64,000 bases of DNA. Source: Amaranthus tricolor (taxonomy: Eukaryota > Streptophyta > Magnoliopsida > Caryophyllales > Amaranthaceae). A program made the position numbers and the translations under genes. The notes below the pieces were generated by a model, which searched no databases, was not told the DNA's origin, and worked only from the letters and a program-made list of their open reading frames with translations. This document shows positions 53,110 through 64,000 of the stretch, in pieces; within the stretch, counting starts at the first letter, position 1; each line of letters starts with the position of its first letter. Where the stretch lies: contig NC_080059.1 of the NCBI RefSeq assembly GCF_026212465.1, positions 7,327,811 to 7,391,810 on the forward strand. Reading direction: 5' to 3'.

Positions 53110-54222
53110 TTACGGTACATCAAAGGGAAAATACAGGTCTCCTATTCCTCAACCACAAGAGGAAGGGGTAAACAACAGTAGCAAATAAAGAGTCTAAAAA
53201 TATATCATAACAAGGCATAAGGTGCCCAAAATCCAATATAATAGCGTCGCCTACACAGGACGGCAACGTAGTGAAAGTCTAAGTTGTTGGGGGATTTCCA
53301 TACGAGCTTGGTGGGAGAGACAATCAGCATAGTGGACTTTCTATCTAGGGACATGACGTACTTCCTTCTTGAGGTTTCAGCTTGGAAGCTCCCTGCAATA
53401 GGTACAAAGTGAAGTATATATATCCCTAATAGATGTAAGCCTAGATAAACTATCCGCAGCTACTTTGGAATTCAAAACAATAGCAAAGTCAGTCCAAGAT
53501 AGGAGATCAACTACCATAAACCCGATAATAATAGCCAAAAGTTCAGCCATGTTTGCATCTAGAGCCCTAGCAGACAGAATAGAGGAAGAAAATCAAATAC
53601 CAAAGTCTGAGAAATAGGCCACGCCAAATGATGCAAAGGTTAGATGTAGGAAGGAAGGAAGCATCAACTTGGATAAGGTTACTCGGAAGAGAATCAAGCT
53701 GATAAGGGAAGCCATGCAGGTTTGAGACCCCTTGACCCTGGTGGGATTGGGAGAAGAAGAAATTAAGAGCACTGGATATGGTAAGACTGAAGGAGATATA
53801 TGTTGTTGGGTTGGGCTTAGAGAAAACATTGTTATTCCGTTTAATCCACAGAGTCCAGAGAGCAAAGCTGAATCAGGTTGACCACGGAATAAGGTTGAAA
53901 GAGGTACTGGAACTAAGATTAGAGGTTAACCAGGCAGAGAGATCAAGGGAGAAGAAGTTATCTGGTAAACCAGCATAGCATAGAAGCCGAAATTCTTTAG
54001 CTACAAAGCAGTCCCTAAGACAATGGATAAAAGATTCCGCTGGAGAAGGGCAGAAAGGACAGTCTGAAAGCTGGATAATAAAACGATGATAAAGGGTACT
54101 TTTCGTAGGAAGAACATCCCAAGCTAATTGCCAAAGAAAGATGGATATTTTTGGAGGACATATGGTATCCAATATAGGTATTATTCTAAGCAAACACTCT
54201 TTTAAATTTGTATTATTCATAG
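53110..54222 (-). pseudogene. Non-LTR retrotransposon (LINE) 3' fragment
   Basis: The minus strand has the reverse-transcriptase zinc-binding domain (zf-RVT): PPKISIFLWQLAWDVLPTKS, then CPFC...ESFIHCLRDC. After a frame change it continues with an RNase H-like start (IQVDASF) and AELLAIIIGF-like and ADSLSRL-like text down to about 53200. There are several frameshifts and stops, and no reverse-transcriptase core. It is therefore a 5'-truncated, degenerate LINE copy. Confidence 0.75.
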
Positions 54223-55265
54223 TTAATTAAAAACTTAGCATTATAATATAAAAATAAACAAATAATTATATTTGTCATGGTAATTTTTTCTTAGTACTAA
54301 ACTCTTAACTTATAAGAATTTATACACACAAAGCACTAAATAAGCAGTCTGACACTCATTTGTTGAAAAAAATAGGGGTAATATTGTCAATAATATTTGC
54401 ACGTTAAAAAGCTCTTTGAACATGCTCATTTTAGTAGGATGTTGTAAATTAGCTTATTTATGTGAACAAGTTGTTTGAACGAGCTTTTTTATCAAATATT
54501 ATTTTAGCTTGTTTGATTCAAACAACATATTAATTCACCCTCTTCAATAAGCTTTTTTGTTAAATACCCTTTTTATTAATATTAATTTTTATAATTTTTA
54601 ACTATGCATAATTTAAAAATATTCAAGATTAAATTAGTGTATACCAAATAAGAACTAGAGTGAATTAGAGGGAGTATATTTTTAATTTTATATTCAAAAA
54701 TTTACAAAATTAATTTATTAAAATTCTATATTGAGTGAATCTAATTAATGTCGTGTTTGGGAACCATAATTTCATTTGAAAATTTGGAAATAGATCAAAT
54801 TTATTGTTTGGCAAATTAAAAATTTTCAAATTTGAATTTGGATCAATTCCACCATTGTTTTTAAAGTACTTAAAGTAGAGAATTTGAGATTAACTACTCA
54901 AACCTTGTCATTCTCAAATTCTACATTTATAAAATCATAATTAAAATCTATAATTTGAAATAAAATACTTATTTTTAAATTTTAAGTGAGTACTCCTACG
55001 TCCCACCTAATCCACCCCAAAGGCGATTGGTATAACCGTATAAGTAAACCACGAAAATTGAGACAACAGTAAATATTATAGGAAAGTGATATATTGTGGG
55101 GTGATCCAAAAAATATAAAAATTAAATAAAAATATAAATTAAATATATAAATAAAAATTAAAAATAAAACATATGTTATGAATAAAAATAAAGTTAAAAT
55201 AAATTTTATAAAACAGACTAAAATGAAAATATGAACAAATTTTGTCTCACAACTCATGAGTATAT
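54223..55265. other. A/T-rich intergenic with MITE scraps
   Basis: A hAT-like MITE end lies at 54390-54560, and a relative of the APC8-intron repeat at 54750-54965. No gene. Confidence 0.4.
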
Positions 55266-56423
55266 CATACTTGTATATAATCCAAGCCGTGAAGATGCTT
55301 TTTACTAGTCAACAAGATTCGCTTGGACAAACGTGGTGAGACGTGACAACGTTTTTCTTGATAAAAATGTTTTGAGAAATTTGATGTTTTGTTTATTTTG
55401 GGTGGCCACTTTAAATTTTTGATTTTTTCACTAGATAGGAAAAAAGTTAAGATATTTGTTAATATTATAATGATATTTTTTTCATAAGAACAAAAGCCTC
55501 GATGACCTTTAAAAAGTATATTTTTAAAAATTTGATCGAGATGAGTCTTTAATTTAATATAAAACTTAATATTTTATCTATCACTTAGAAAAGTTGAAGG
55601 TTGCGAGTTAAAAAGTGTTTGTCTACCATATAAAAAAATAAAAAAATTTAAGATTACCCAATTTCCTAAATACTTTTACCATCCAACAAGATTTGTGCTT
55701 TTACTATAAATAAGCGTGATGAAATGAGGTAGAATAGCATGGTAGAACACTAGAATAGCATACCAAATCAACTGAACTTATAAAGATGTTCCTCTTAGTT
55801 TGAAAAAATGTTGAGCTCCAAATTTCCTTTCCTTGCTTTTCTCATACTCACAGAGTCACAGTTGCTGTTGGTTTACTTCTAATTTAGTTTTGTTTAATTA
55901 AGTTAGTAGAAAATTAAGTTTTATCTCATTTTTTTTTTCATAATAAGACTCAAAATTAAGATCGATTCTTGCTACTTTCCTTCTTCAAGTCTTTTTTTTT
56001 TCCCTTAAATATACCATGTATCCAAAAAAACTAATATTACTTGAATCATTTATTTGCAACATATTTGATAGAATTTTATTCATCAAATTTGTATGCAGCC
56101 GCATGCAAAAATTCAATCGGAAACAACCTTTTTATTATGATCACTAACAATGATAAGACCGTGTGTATTTGATACTAAACCCCATCCTAAGTAGAACAAT
56201 TAAATGATATGGCGTAATGAATGTTGGCTTTGCTAATTAAATTACATGACAATTATTGTGATAATATGAGCTAAATCTTCTTACTCTCACTTCAAGATTG
56301 TTCGGAGGCAGAGGTCTCGTTGTTTATATTTGACTGTTTCTAAATTTGGGTTTGGAATGATCAATCGCACACCTAATCAGTTTAGGTTTATTAGACAAAT
56401 AAAATTTTTTGTTATTATTTTCG

Positions 56424-56665
56424 TTATTCCCTCCAATTTACTAGTAATGTCCTATTTGCTTCATGTATGCAATATATCTCTAATTGTGCATTATTAAAAA
56501 GTATGAAAAGTTGATATGAATAATCCTCGCATTGAGACGAATCAAATAAGATTTCACTTGACTATTTTTTAATATATGTAATAATAAAATACAAATAAAG
56601 AGTAAGAGATAATGAATAGTGTCTAAAAAGCAAATGAGACATTACTAGTGAATTGGAGAGAATAT
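56424..56665. mobile_element. Stowaway-like MITE in the intron of copy C
   Basis: The ends CTCCAATTTACTAGTAATGTC and GACATTACTAGTGAATTGGAG are reverse complements over about 20 bp with one mismatch. The element is about 240 bp with no ORF. Confidence 0.8.
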
Positions 56666-56890
56666 TATTATACCCATCAATATTAATGTAACCAATTTAT
56701 TATTAGTGAACCACATAAAATCTTTGTGTAATTCCTATTATTAAACTGTCTATTTCTTTCTCGTATTTATTTTCGTTATAACAATTATGATCATGCAGAT
56801 GTAATGGATGCAAGGATTGAAGCGGTGACAAGCAGCAGGAGAATGAGTCAAGCTGCACGACTAAAGTTGCAGGGTGAAATAAGAGCATTA

Positions 56891-57579
56891 TGTCTCGTGT
56901 GGACTCTTTTCCTACTCTTAACACGATGGGCTGCAAGCTCACACCTCGTCGTAAGCCAAGTCAAGCCTTCCCAATTGCTTGCTAGGCATTAAGTGTTGAA
57001 TTTTCTGGTGATGCTGTGGGTTGGAAAGTAATGCTAGGCATTAAGTGTTGAATTTTCTAGTGATGTGGGTTGGAAAGTAAAGCTACTAGGTTAACAAAGA
57101 GAGCTTGGAAAGTTTGTAAGAATATAGTTTTGATTACCTATGAGAATGTTTGTACAAGGTTTCTTGTGTTCTACTCTAATTGGCCTATCCCTTTAGGGTA
57201 TTTATACTAATCCTAGGTATTCTAGAAGGTTCTAATACCTCCTTAACTTATGGCTAGAATTATGCCACATGTCCCTACTCTAGAATGTCTAAATACTTCT
57301 ATACTATTCCAGACTTCCGGTACATACAAGACTTTACTACAATGTTCTAGATTCTCCTAGAACATTCTAGACCCTACTAGTATTTAGATGAACTTCTAGA
57401 GTGTTCCAGACTCTTCTAGAACATTCTAGACAAAACTATATGCTTCCAGAATGTTCTAGTCGTTTCTAGAACATTCATGATACATCTAAAATTTTCCGGA
57501 GCATTCTAGTCCTTTCTAGAACTTTCATGGACCATCATGCTCAATGCTTGGGGGTATATTGAGGCATCCCGTGACGATT
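56891..57579 (-). mobile_element. LTR-like insertion with heat-shock-element-like palindromes
   Basis: 689 bp placed exactly by comparison with the intact paralogues. The flanks are a duplicated ATTA (56887-56890 and 57580-57583). On the minus strand it ends CACGAGACA and has a TATA-like GTATAAATACCC near 57205. Upstream of that (57275-57540) it has a cluster of TCTAGAACATTCTAGA-type units that fit the alternating GAA/TTC heat-shock-element pattern. A local tandem duplication of GCATTAAGTGTTGAATTTTC lies at 56985-57055. No coding capacity. Confidence 0.6.
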
Positions 57580-57760
57580 ATTAGCTTCACTTAAAAATAT
57601 GGAAAGGGCTTTGGCTTCAAATCTTAAGAGAGGCTTTATGGGTGTAGAAGTTGATTGTATTCCGTCAGGAGCACCTGGTGGTGGTCTTGATGAACATTAT
57701 TGTTTCTCTGGCTCTTGTATTCCTCATCCTCGTGGGTTCAGGATATTTGTTTACGAATAA

Positions 57761-59590
57761 AAGTAAAGCTGAAATTTATCTTAGTAGCTAGCTAGCTAGC
57801 TTATAAATAATGAATGTATTATGTATTTGTAGTTTTTGTGTATACAATATATAATATTCTTGGTTTAAGATGATGCTCTAGCATTGTTCATAAGCCAAGA
57901 ATTATCCTTGTAATTTTCTTCTACTTCTATGTTTTTATCAATAAAAGTCTTGTTTTAATGGCCTGTTTGGTAGGTGGTTATAAACGGTGGTAATAAAAAT
58001 GAAAAATTAGTGTAATTTTGGTTGAAAAATCTCTTAGCTACCTTAATGCTCATGTTTGTTCAACTTCAAATAATTATATTTTCTTTATATATTTCATTCC
58101 AATATGCATTACTATTAGGAGAGGTGGTATTAGGTGGTAATAGAAATTTGTAAACAAAAAATTTTTTTTTATCAAAGTTTCATTACCATGAGAATGATAT
58201 GAAACTTATAAAATTTAACACTTAAAATCATTTCCAATAAAACTATTTAGTTTCACTAACCAAATGGATTGTTAGTATTTTATTTATATTAAATATATAT
58301 TGTTTAATGGTTGGAGTATGTACTACTTTCTCAAAAAGCTAGAACTTAGTTCAATTCTCACTAGTCCCTCTTCTTCTCCAACATAACTAATGAAAAAAAA
58401 TATGTATATGTACATTGTTTAGATATCTAACTTTCTTGATTTACCAAAAACATGTTGTTAGGAGGTGAAGTTTAAATTAGTGTGGCAAATAGTGGATAGA
58501 CCAAATAAGATAAGTATGTAACGATTATTGTTTGTGTTACATTTTCTATGACATTCCAATCTATTCTATTACCGTTCATCAAACTAAACGACCCCCAAAT
58601 ATATATTGTTTGATATCAGTTTATCCTTTTCTCGATTTAACAAAGACATGCTATATTAGGGTAAAGATTTATTTGAAATAAGTATAGTCAAGTAATTGAT
58701 ACACTCTATAGCAAAATAATTATTGAAAGTAAATGAATATTGAGGGTTTTACATAGGAGAGTAATATATACTTTAAGAATTTAGACAAAACACTATTAGA
58801 TTATAACAAAAAAATTTCTTTATAGTTGATATTATGATTTTTGATGATTAATCAGTCCTAACTCATCATATATCATATATTATAAATAAGTACGAATGAC
58901 CATTTGAAAATACAAGCATGTATGCATTTAAAATGTGGTTCGCCCTGATGTGGCTTCACCATTGCTTGTGATAAGAAGGTAACATATTTTTGTTGATAAA
59001 ATTTTAACATTACAAAACAGGAAATAAGTTGAGGTTAAAATAAGTAAATAAAATGAAAATGTAAGTTTAATATGTGTATGAGAATTAAAGAAAGAAATCG
59101 GATTATAATAGAAACAAAAATGAGGCCAAGTTTATGAAACGACTACAAACGAAAATTTGGCAAATTTGATATCACAAGTATATAACACAAATTCTTTAAT
59201 GAAACTATCTCATGATCAGACTATCTTTGTAAAACTAATTCATGTATATTTAGGTTAACAAAATGATCAATTACAAATTACAATATTAAAGTGATCATTT
59301 AGAAAAATAAATTAATTATATAGATTGATCACATGATTAGACAGTTTCACACAAGACGAGTTAGTATATAATACTACGATTAATATATTATATGTTTCAA
59401 TCCGAGATCCGACCCGTGAAAAATAAGATTGGCTTGGATAATTGTAGTGAGACGGGACAACGTTTTTCTCGTGGGCCATTCAAAAAGATTTGCGTTTTAT
59501 ATAATTAGCGTGATGAAATGAGGTAGAAGAGAAAAGCAATTAGCAAATCCACTATAAACTAAAAAGAACTTAATTTCTTTGAGCTTGAAA
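57761..59590. other. Intergenic between knottin copies C and D
   Basis: 57960-58260 is a MITE-like repeat (GGCCTGTTTGGTAGGTGG start). 59198-59366 is a GTCTCAT-family MITE (GAAACTATCTCATGATCAGA ... TTTCACACAAGACGAG). 59390-59500 is the promoter region shared with copy C (GTGAGACGGGACAACGTTTT). Confidence 0.5.
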
Positions 59591-61204
59591 ATGTTAATGG
59601 GATACTCCAAATTTGCTCTTCTTGCTTTCTTATGCTCACACTTACATCTGCTGGTTTACTTCTAATTTAGTTGTATTATTCTTGCATTTTAGTTTTATTA
59701 ATATTACTTTAGAATTGAGTTTTGTCTAGTTTTTATGATAAGATTCAGGATTGAGATCGATTCTTGTTGCTTTCCTTTTTTTTTTAATTCTATCCTTCCT
59801 CTAATGTTACTTGAATCGATCATTTCAAATTAATTTGTGATATATAATGAACTTTCTTCATCAAATTTGTATGATGCATGCATGCAGAAATTCAGTTGAA
59901 AATAACATTTTTATATAATCACTAATATTCATAAAGTTATTTGTATCTGACCCTAAATTTCACCTTAAGTAGGAACCATTAAATAATATTGCGTAATGGA
60001 ATATAATGTTGTTTGCTTCGCTAATTAAAGTACAACATATTACGAATTAATTGATTTCCAATATAATGGAAATTTATCAATAAATAAAATATATTAATGA
60101 AAAAATCTCATGAGACACGTGTCACACTGTTATAAAAAAATTTCGCCTTTTTTTTATTATTAACATGGAAATACTATACTTTCTTATATGTGATGATCTA
60201 TTGAAATACTATATTTCCTTATATAAATCTAAAAAATAATATACATATAAATATTTATTTTAATTTAGATAATAAATCATCATCATACTCTTATAATGAA
60301 TAAGCTACTAATTTAGCTTTTTTTTCAACTAAATTCTCCCTCATATCTATCATATATAGTTGAAGACATTTTAAATTTTATTTGTCCTAATTATCAATAA
60401 TTATTATGAGTATATATTTACATATTGTTCTATAATAAATCATTGTTAAATTAAACTGGACTTATTGTGAATGCCAGCATATTAACGGGGGACACAAATG
60501 CACACACTTCATAAGCCAAGGAGATATATACCATCCCAAAACCATATGTCAATGGGAAGAAGGTCTCTAATAACTTATAAAGCGTGCACACCATTTTCAA
60601 TTTATCGATGTGGGATAACCCATCCCAACAATTATTTATTCACTTTGATAATGATAATATCATAACAAATACAAAGTTTTAATAAGTTTATGTTGTACAT
60701 GAATTAATTCATAAAATAATATCATTATTAATTCATATAAGTAAATACTTATAGGATTCGAGTTTTACACGGAATTCTATCTAATTAAGAATAATTGTGA
60801 TAATATGAGCTAAATCTTATTAGTTTCACCTCATAATTGTTCGCATGCAGAGTCTCATTATTTATATAATTGACTGTTTCTAAATTCATGTTTGGAATGA
60901 GTGTATGCTTAATTGGTTTAGGTATAGACAAATCAAAAAATTCTGTTATTTCGATTTTCGATTTATTAATTTTCATTTATAACCTATCAATATCAATGTA
61001 GCCAACACATTATTAGTGAACTCATTAAATATTTATGTGATTTCTATTATTAATATGTCGATTTCTAATTTCTTGTATAATAACAATTACATATGATACA
61101 GTTGTGATGGATGCAACCGTGCAAGAATTGAAGCAGTGACTAGCAGCAGGAGAAGAGCTAAGCTGCACAACTAAGGTTGGAGAATAAAATAAGAGCATTA
61201 GCCT
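59591..61204 (+). pseudogene. Knottin peptide, degenerate copy D, truncated
   Basis: Exon 1 at 59591-59653 (MLMGYSKFALLAF) has lost its phase relative to exon 2. Exon 2 starts at 61102. A 7-base insertion after MDA shifts the frame to an early TGA. Homology then stops at AAGAGCATTAGCC (61190-61204), where LTR-like TGTTGAAATATA text begins. The knot is absent. The intron is colinear with that of copy C, so C and D are a tandem pair. Confidence 0.75.
60480..60630 (-). promoter_or_regulatory. snRNA-like USE and TATA arrangement in a short repeat
   Basis: The minus strand has TCCCACATCG (60615-60606), identical to the plant snRNA upstream sequence element, followed after about 24 nt by TTTATAAG (60581-60574). 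That spacing is the Pol III (U6-type) one. Downstream there is no recognisable U6, U3 or 7SL sequence. It sits in the intron of knottin copy D and could be a repeat that carries this promoter. Confidence 0.4.
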
Positions 61205-61660
61205 GTTGAAATATAAAATGTTTGTCCAATTTATTTATTTATTTATTATATTAAGTGTATGTTGTTGTTTGATGAAAATCGAATCTTGTCACGTTAAAAT
61301 ATATATATCTATATGTGAAAATTGTCTTGAAGGAAAGCAGGTAGAGGACGGGTTGGCCTTTCGTTAAGAATCAAGATTTCTAAAATTTCCTAGCGCAATT
61401 AGACGTGTAAAACGACTCGAACATGGTTAGGAGCCACTCCTCCGTCCATGTACACACAATTACTAAAAACGCTGAAACCACAATTAAAAAGTTGTGATCA
61501 TTCAGTATGATTTGCTAATCAACCACCAAATAAGCAACTAGAGACAGGAGGTCGCAAATTGCAACCATTTTGGGACTAGGTGGTTGCAAATTACAACCAA
61601 TCAACCGTCTATTTTGCGACCACCCAAAAAAAATTTTGCAATTGGACAGGTTAGTCTCTG
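61205..61660. mobile_element. LTR-like sequence with TCGCAAATTGCAACC palindromes
   Basis: It starts TGTTGAAATATAAAATG, like the 49743-50264 LTR. It contains GGTCGCAAATTGCAACC and GGTTGCAAATTACAACC near 61550-61600. The right end cannot be defined. Confidence 0.4.
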
Positions 61661-62040
61661 ATAGTATTTTAAACTAATACAACTAATTTTAAACCAATAC
61701 AACTAATACTATGATAACTATATAGTAACACGACTGATATAATATAATATTATAATGTTATACTAATAATATACTAAAACGACTAATAATAAACTAATAT
61801 GACTAATATTATGCTAATTATATATTAATACAACTAATAAAATACTATAATAATGTACTATATAATGTTAAACTTATACGACTAATATTAAGCTAATGCG
61901 ACTAATTATATTATACTAATACGACTAATACTTCACTATCACTAATACGACTAACATTATGCTAGTTATATATTAATACAACTATAATACAATACTAATA
62001 AAACAAATATTATACTAATTATATACTAATAATACGACCA
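61660..62040. repeat. Degenerate tandem array of ACTAATACGACTAATAT-type units
   Basis: The words CTAATACGACTAATATTATG, CTAATTATATATTAATACAA and their variants recur in register over about 380 bp. It looks like an old minisatellite with a composite unit of about 40 bp. Confidence 0.7.
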
Positions 62041-62311
62041 AGCTTGTTAGGATCAGGAATCTACGTAGGATCGTTGCTAGGGTAGGATCGAAATCAGTAG
62101 AATCGGACCGTAGGATCGTATGATCCCACAATTTTGCATTAATGAGCTTTAGATAACTAATTATCAATTATATTTGTTATTTTTAAAGTTTTAAGATGTA
62201 ATGACATCAACTTTTAAGTTTTGAAAAAGAATTTCATGGCTTTTTATTTGTCTTTGCTTTTTTATTTGTTTTTGACTTTTGAATTTTTGGTTGGTTAGAT
62301 AGTAGTTCAGA

Positions 62312-62460
62312 TAAGTGTTTGATAAACGATTTTAAAGCATGCTTTTAAACCAAAATCAAAAGCTACACTTAGAGTAGCTTTGTTCATGAATTTTTGGTTT
62401 TTTAACCACTTTTTTATAATAAACAACCAATAAACAACAATTAATTTATCAAACACTTTC
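62312..62460. mobile_element. Short hAT-like MITE
   Basis: Ends are AAGTGTTTGATAAACG and TTTATCAAACACTTT, with internal AAAGCTACACTTAGAGTAGCTTT. About 150 bp, no coding capacity. Confidence 0.55.
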
Positions 62461-62572
62461 ATAACAGTTGACTTAAATTAACTTGCTTATCAGTCAATAT
62501 TTTCAGGTAATTAAATTAGCCAACAACTTTGTCCAACAACTTCGGATTCAACAGCCGTTTGCAAAACATATA

Positions 62573-63149
62573 TGTTGATAATGGTGACTCGAATCGAATC
62601 TTGATAATGGGAATAAGATGAATCATGAAATGTATCAAGAGCGTTGATTGAACTCGTGTGCATGACTTTTTCCAGTGACAAGCGATGAGTCATCGCTTGG
62701 GCATGGGATAAAGCGACGAGTTGTCGCAAATTTCTAATCTGGGAAATTTGACAAGTCGCGAGTCGTGACAATCGTGCAGACTCGTGAGCTTCAGCAGTTT
62801 CGCGAGTTTCAGTTGGTTTCACATGTTTTTGCCGGTTTCTTCAGTTTTCTTGATGCCAAGCATATTTTATTTAGGAGTTAATATACAAACCCCTTTCTAT
62901 TAGTGCTAGGGTTTCAAGCCACAAATTAGAGAGAATACACAAATTGAGCCATTGTTTTGTGAGAGAAAAACTTGATTCATCATTGTAATTCTTTACAGTT
63001 TATAATGAAATTATTTGTTCACGGTGCCGGTTGATGTAGCTAACACATTTATAATGAACCACGTTAGATTCTTGGTGTTATTCTTGTTATTTGCATTGAA
63101 TTTCTTTATTATTTGTTTATTATTTTCGATCTTTGCTTCCGCTGTTACA
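62573..63149 (+). mobile_element. Copia-type solo LTR with GCGAC palindromes
   Basis: It begins TGTTGATAATGGTGACTCG and ends CTTCCGCTGTTACA. The last 150 bp mirror the opposite-strand LTRs at 41915 and 49743 (GAACCACGTTA, CGATCTTTG, CCGCTGT). Upstream it carries AGCGATGAGTCATCGCT, GCGACGAGTTGTCGC and TCGCGAGTCGTGA palindromes (62680-62800). The five flanking bases do not form a clear duplication. No internal region follows. Confidence 0.6.
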
Positions 63150-63318
63150 AATTATACGCAATATTTTTTAATACTTCCACAATCAACTAAAGTCATAAAG
63201 AAAATATGTCTACAAAATTATTTGTCATAAAATCAAAATAACCGAGTTTAATATCACGAACATGAAATCTTGGGAAATACTAATTATATACAATTAGACT
63301 ACATGCATGTATGTTGAC

Positions 63319-63729
63319 TTAGTAAGGAACATAAAGTTGCAAAGCACAAACATCAAATCCATTATAGCATCCTCCACCACCATTGTTGGGCAAAAGCTTA
63401 AACAAAAACTGATTAGAATGAGGTTGATAATAATAAGAAGACGATTGATATTCATCGATCGAACGAAGATAATATTCAATGCTTGCTTTCTTCTCTTCCA
63501 TTTGAGATTTCCTTTTCATCAATCTCTCTTTTTTGTGTGCATTTTGATGACCTCCTAATGCTTGAGAATTTCTAAACTCTTTTTCACAAAACGGGCACTT
63601 TCGTTTCAGTCCACCACCAGCACCAGCACCAGCACCAGCACCAGCACCGGCACCACCCGAATTTAGATCAAAACCGAATAATCTTAGCTTCTTATTTTCT
63701 TCTCCTTGTAGAAATTCAACATCTACCAT
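63319..63729 (-). CDS. Single-C2H2 zinc-finger protein (GIS/ZFP5/6/8-like)
   Basis: An intronless gene of 136 residues. The protein starts MVDVEFLQGEENKK. It has KLRLFGFDLN, like the N-terminal LFG motif of ZFP6-type proteins, then a Gly-Ala repeat of about 13 residues coded by a six-base repeat. One plant C2H2 finger follows (CPFCEKEF..SQALGGHQNAH, C-x2-C-x12-H-x3-H) and runs into KKERLMKRK. The QALGGH signature and following KKER are typical of the GIS/ZFP5/ZFP6/ZFP8 regulators of trichome and root-hair development acting through gibberellin and cytokinin signals. The C-terminus (DVCALQLYVPY) lies where relatives have an EAR-like repression motif, but here that motif is not clean. Assignment to a specific member is not possible from sequence alone. 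Confidence 0.88.
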   Translation of the reverse strand: MVDVEFLQGEENKKLRLFGFDLNSGGAGAGAGAGAGAGGGLKRKCPFCEKEFRNSQALGGHQNAHKKERLMKRKSQMEEKKASIEYYLRSIDEYQSSSYYYQPHSNQFLFKLLPNNGGGGCYNGFDVCALQLYVPY

Positions 63730-63792
63730 TTTTTTCTTATAATTATTTTTTTTTTTTTTTTTGCGTGGTAGAATTTGAATGATATTAACTTG

Positions 63793-63801
63793 TATTTATA
63801 G
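63793..63801 (-). promoter_or_regulatory. TATA box of the zinc-finger gene
   Basis: CTATAAATAC on the minus strand, about 65 nt upstream of the start codon at 63729. A long A-run lies in the short leader. Confidence 0.6.
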
Positions 63802-64000
63802 TGTACTTATGATGTACTTGGCAAAGTTGAAATTAAGGATTAAGAATAATTATTGTGTGCAATGAAATTGAAGAGCAGTGAGATGAATATTATGATTATT
63901 GATATGGAAGAATCATTTACGGTATACACAAAACATATGCTTGCACTTGGTGAGTAAACAATAGGGATTAAATTGTTAATACTTGGTGCTTTAGACTTTA

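Larger units (their letters stand above)
55808..57760 (+). pseudogene. Knottin peptide, degenerate copy C, with insertion
   Basis: Exon 1 at 55808-55870 (MLSSKFPFLAFLILTESQ) ends at a conserved GTTTACTTC donor but is 63 nt long, so it no longer matches the phase-1 acceptor of exon 2 (56799). Exon 2 runs in frame from MDARIEAVTSS to EIRAL, is interrupted at 56890, and resumes at 57580 to a TAA at 57758-57760. In the resumed part the second, third and sixth knot cysteines are changed (Gly, Tyr, Tyr). A TATA box lies near 55703. Frame break, insertion and lost cysteines together indicate a pseudogene. Confidence 0.8.

Noticed and set aside
61915..61960. TAATACGACTAATACTTCACTATCAC resembles a phage T7 promoter
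   Set aside because: It is one phase of the surrounding ACTAATACGACTAAT tandem array and lacks the exact core. There is no phage or vector context.
62511..62822. 103-codon minus-strand frame
   Set aside because: It crosses an LTR boundary and its palindromes. It has no family features and the composition reflects repeats.

Overview
This is a nuclear window from a flowering plant. The evidence is AT-rich intergenic DNA, GT-AG introns, nested LTR retrotransposons and MITEs, and typical plant single-copy genes. Several repeat styles and a cluster of six-cysteine secreted peptides recall Caryophyllales (Amaranthaceae-like), but that placement is inference. No bacterial, organellar or viral gene blocks are seen. 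All exon boundaries were derived by hand from splice sites, reading frame and family resemblance.

Layout. (1) 143-3145, minus: a plant-mobile-domain (MAIN-like) gene with a TATA box, a 5' leader holding two nested palindromes, and a frame break at its first ORF junction. (2) 3569-5769, plus: a complete three-exon B12D gene of 91 aa, arranged head to head with the first gene. (3) 7783-12047, minus: a complete four-exon APC8/CDC23 gene of 583 aa. (4) 12.2-18.5 kb: AT-rich, gene-free, with a fold-back repeat and a TA microsatellite. (5) 18587-28907, plus: a 17-exon GH51 alpha-L-arabinofuranosidase of 695 aa with an unusual His-rich N-terminus, a GC-AG intron, and an intron packed with short palindromes. 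(6) 29711-29901, minus: the last exon of a small eight-cysteine peptide. (7) 32-50 kb: a solo gypsy-type LTR and a roughly 10 kb segmental duplication carrying two intact knottin-type peptide genes, with a Pack-MULE in copy A only. (8) 50-55 kb: a (TA)n tract, LTR pieces and a LINE remnant. (9) 55.3-61.2 kb: two further knottin copies, both broken, each interrupted within a few bases of the same exon position. (10) 61.2-63.15 kb: LTR material and a degenerate tandem array. (11) 63319-63729, minus: an intact single-C2H2 zinc-finger gene.

The conserved genes belong to unrelated pathways: mitochondrial membrane, cell-cycle ubiquitin ligase, cell-wall arabinan turnover and trichome-type transcriptional control. 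They do not form a functional cluster. The two strongest unusual signals are a local birth-and-death cluster of small cysteine-rich peptides, whose two intact copies differ mainly in the mature knot, and a recurring architecture of clustered short palindromes, in several cases upstream of a TATA-like box inside LTR-like elements, with a different palindrome sequence in each element.
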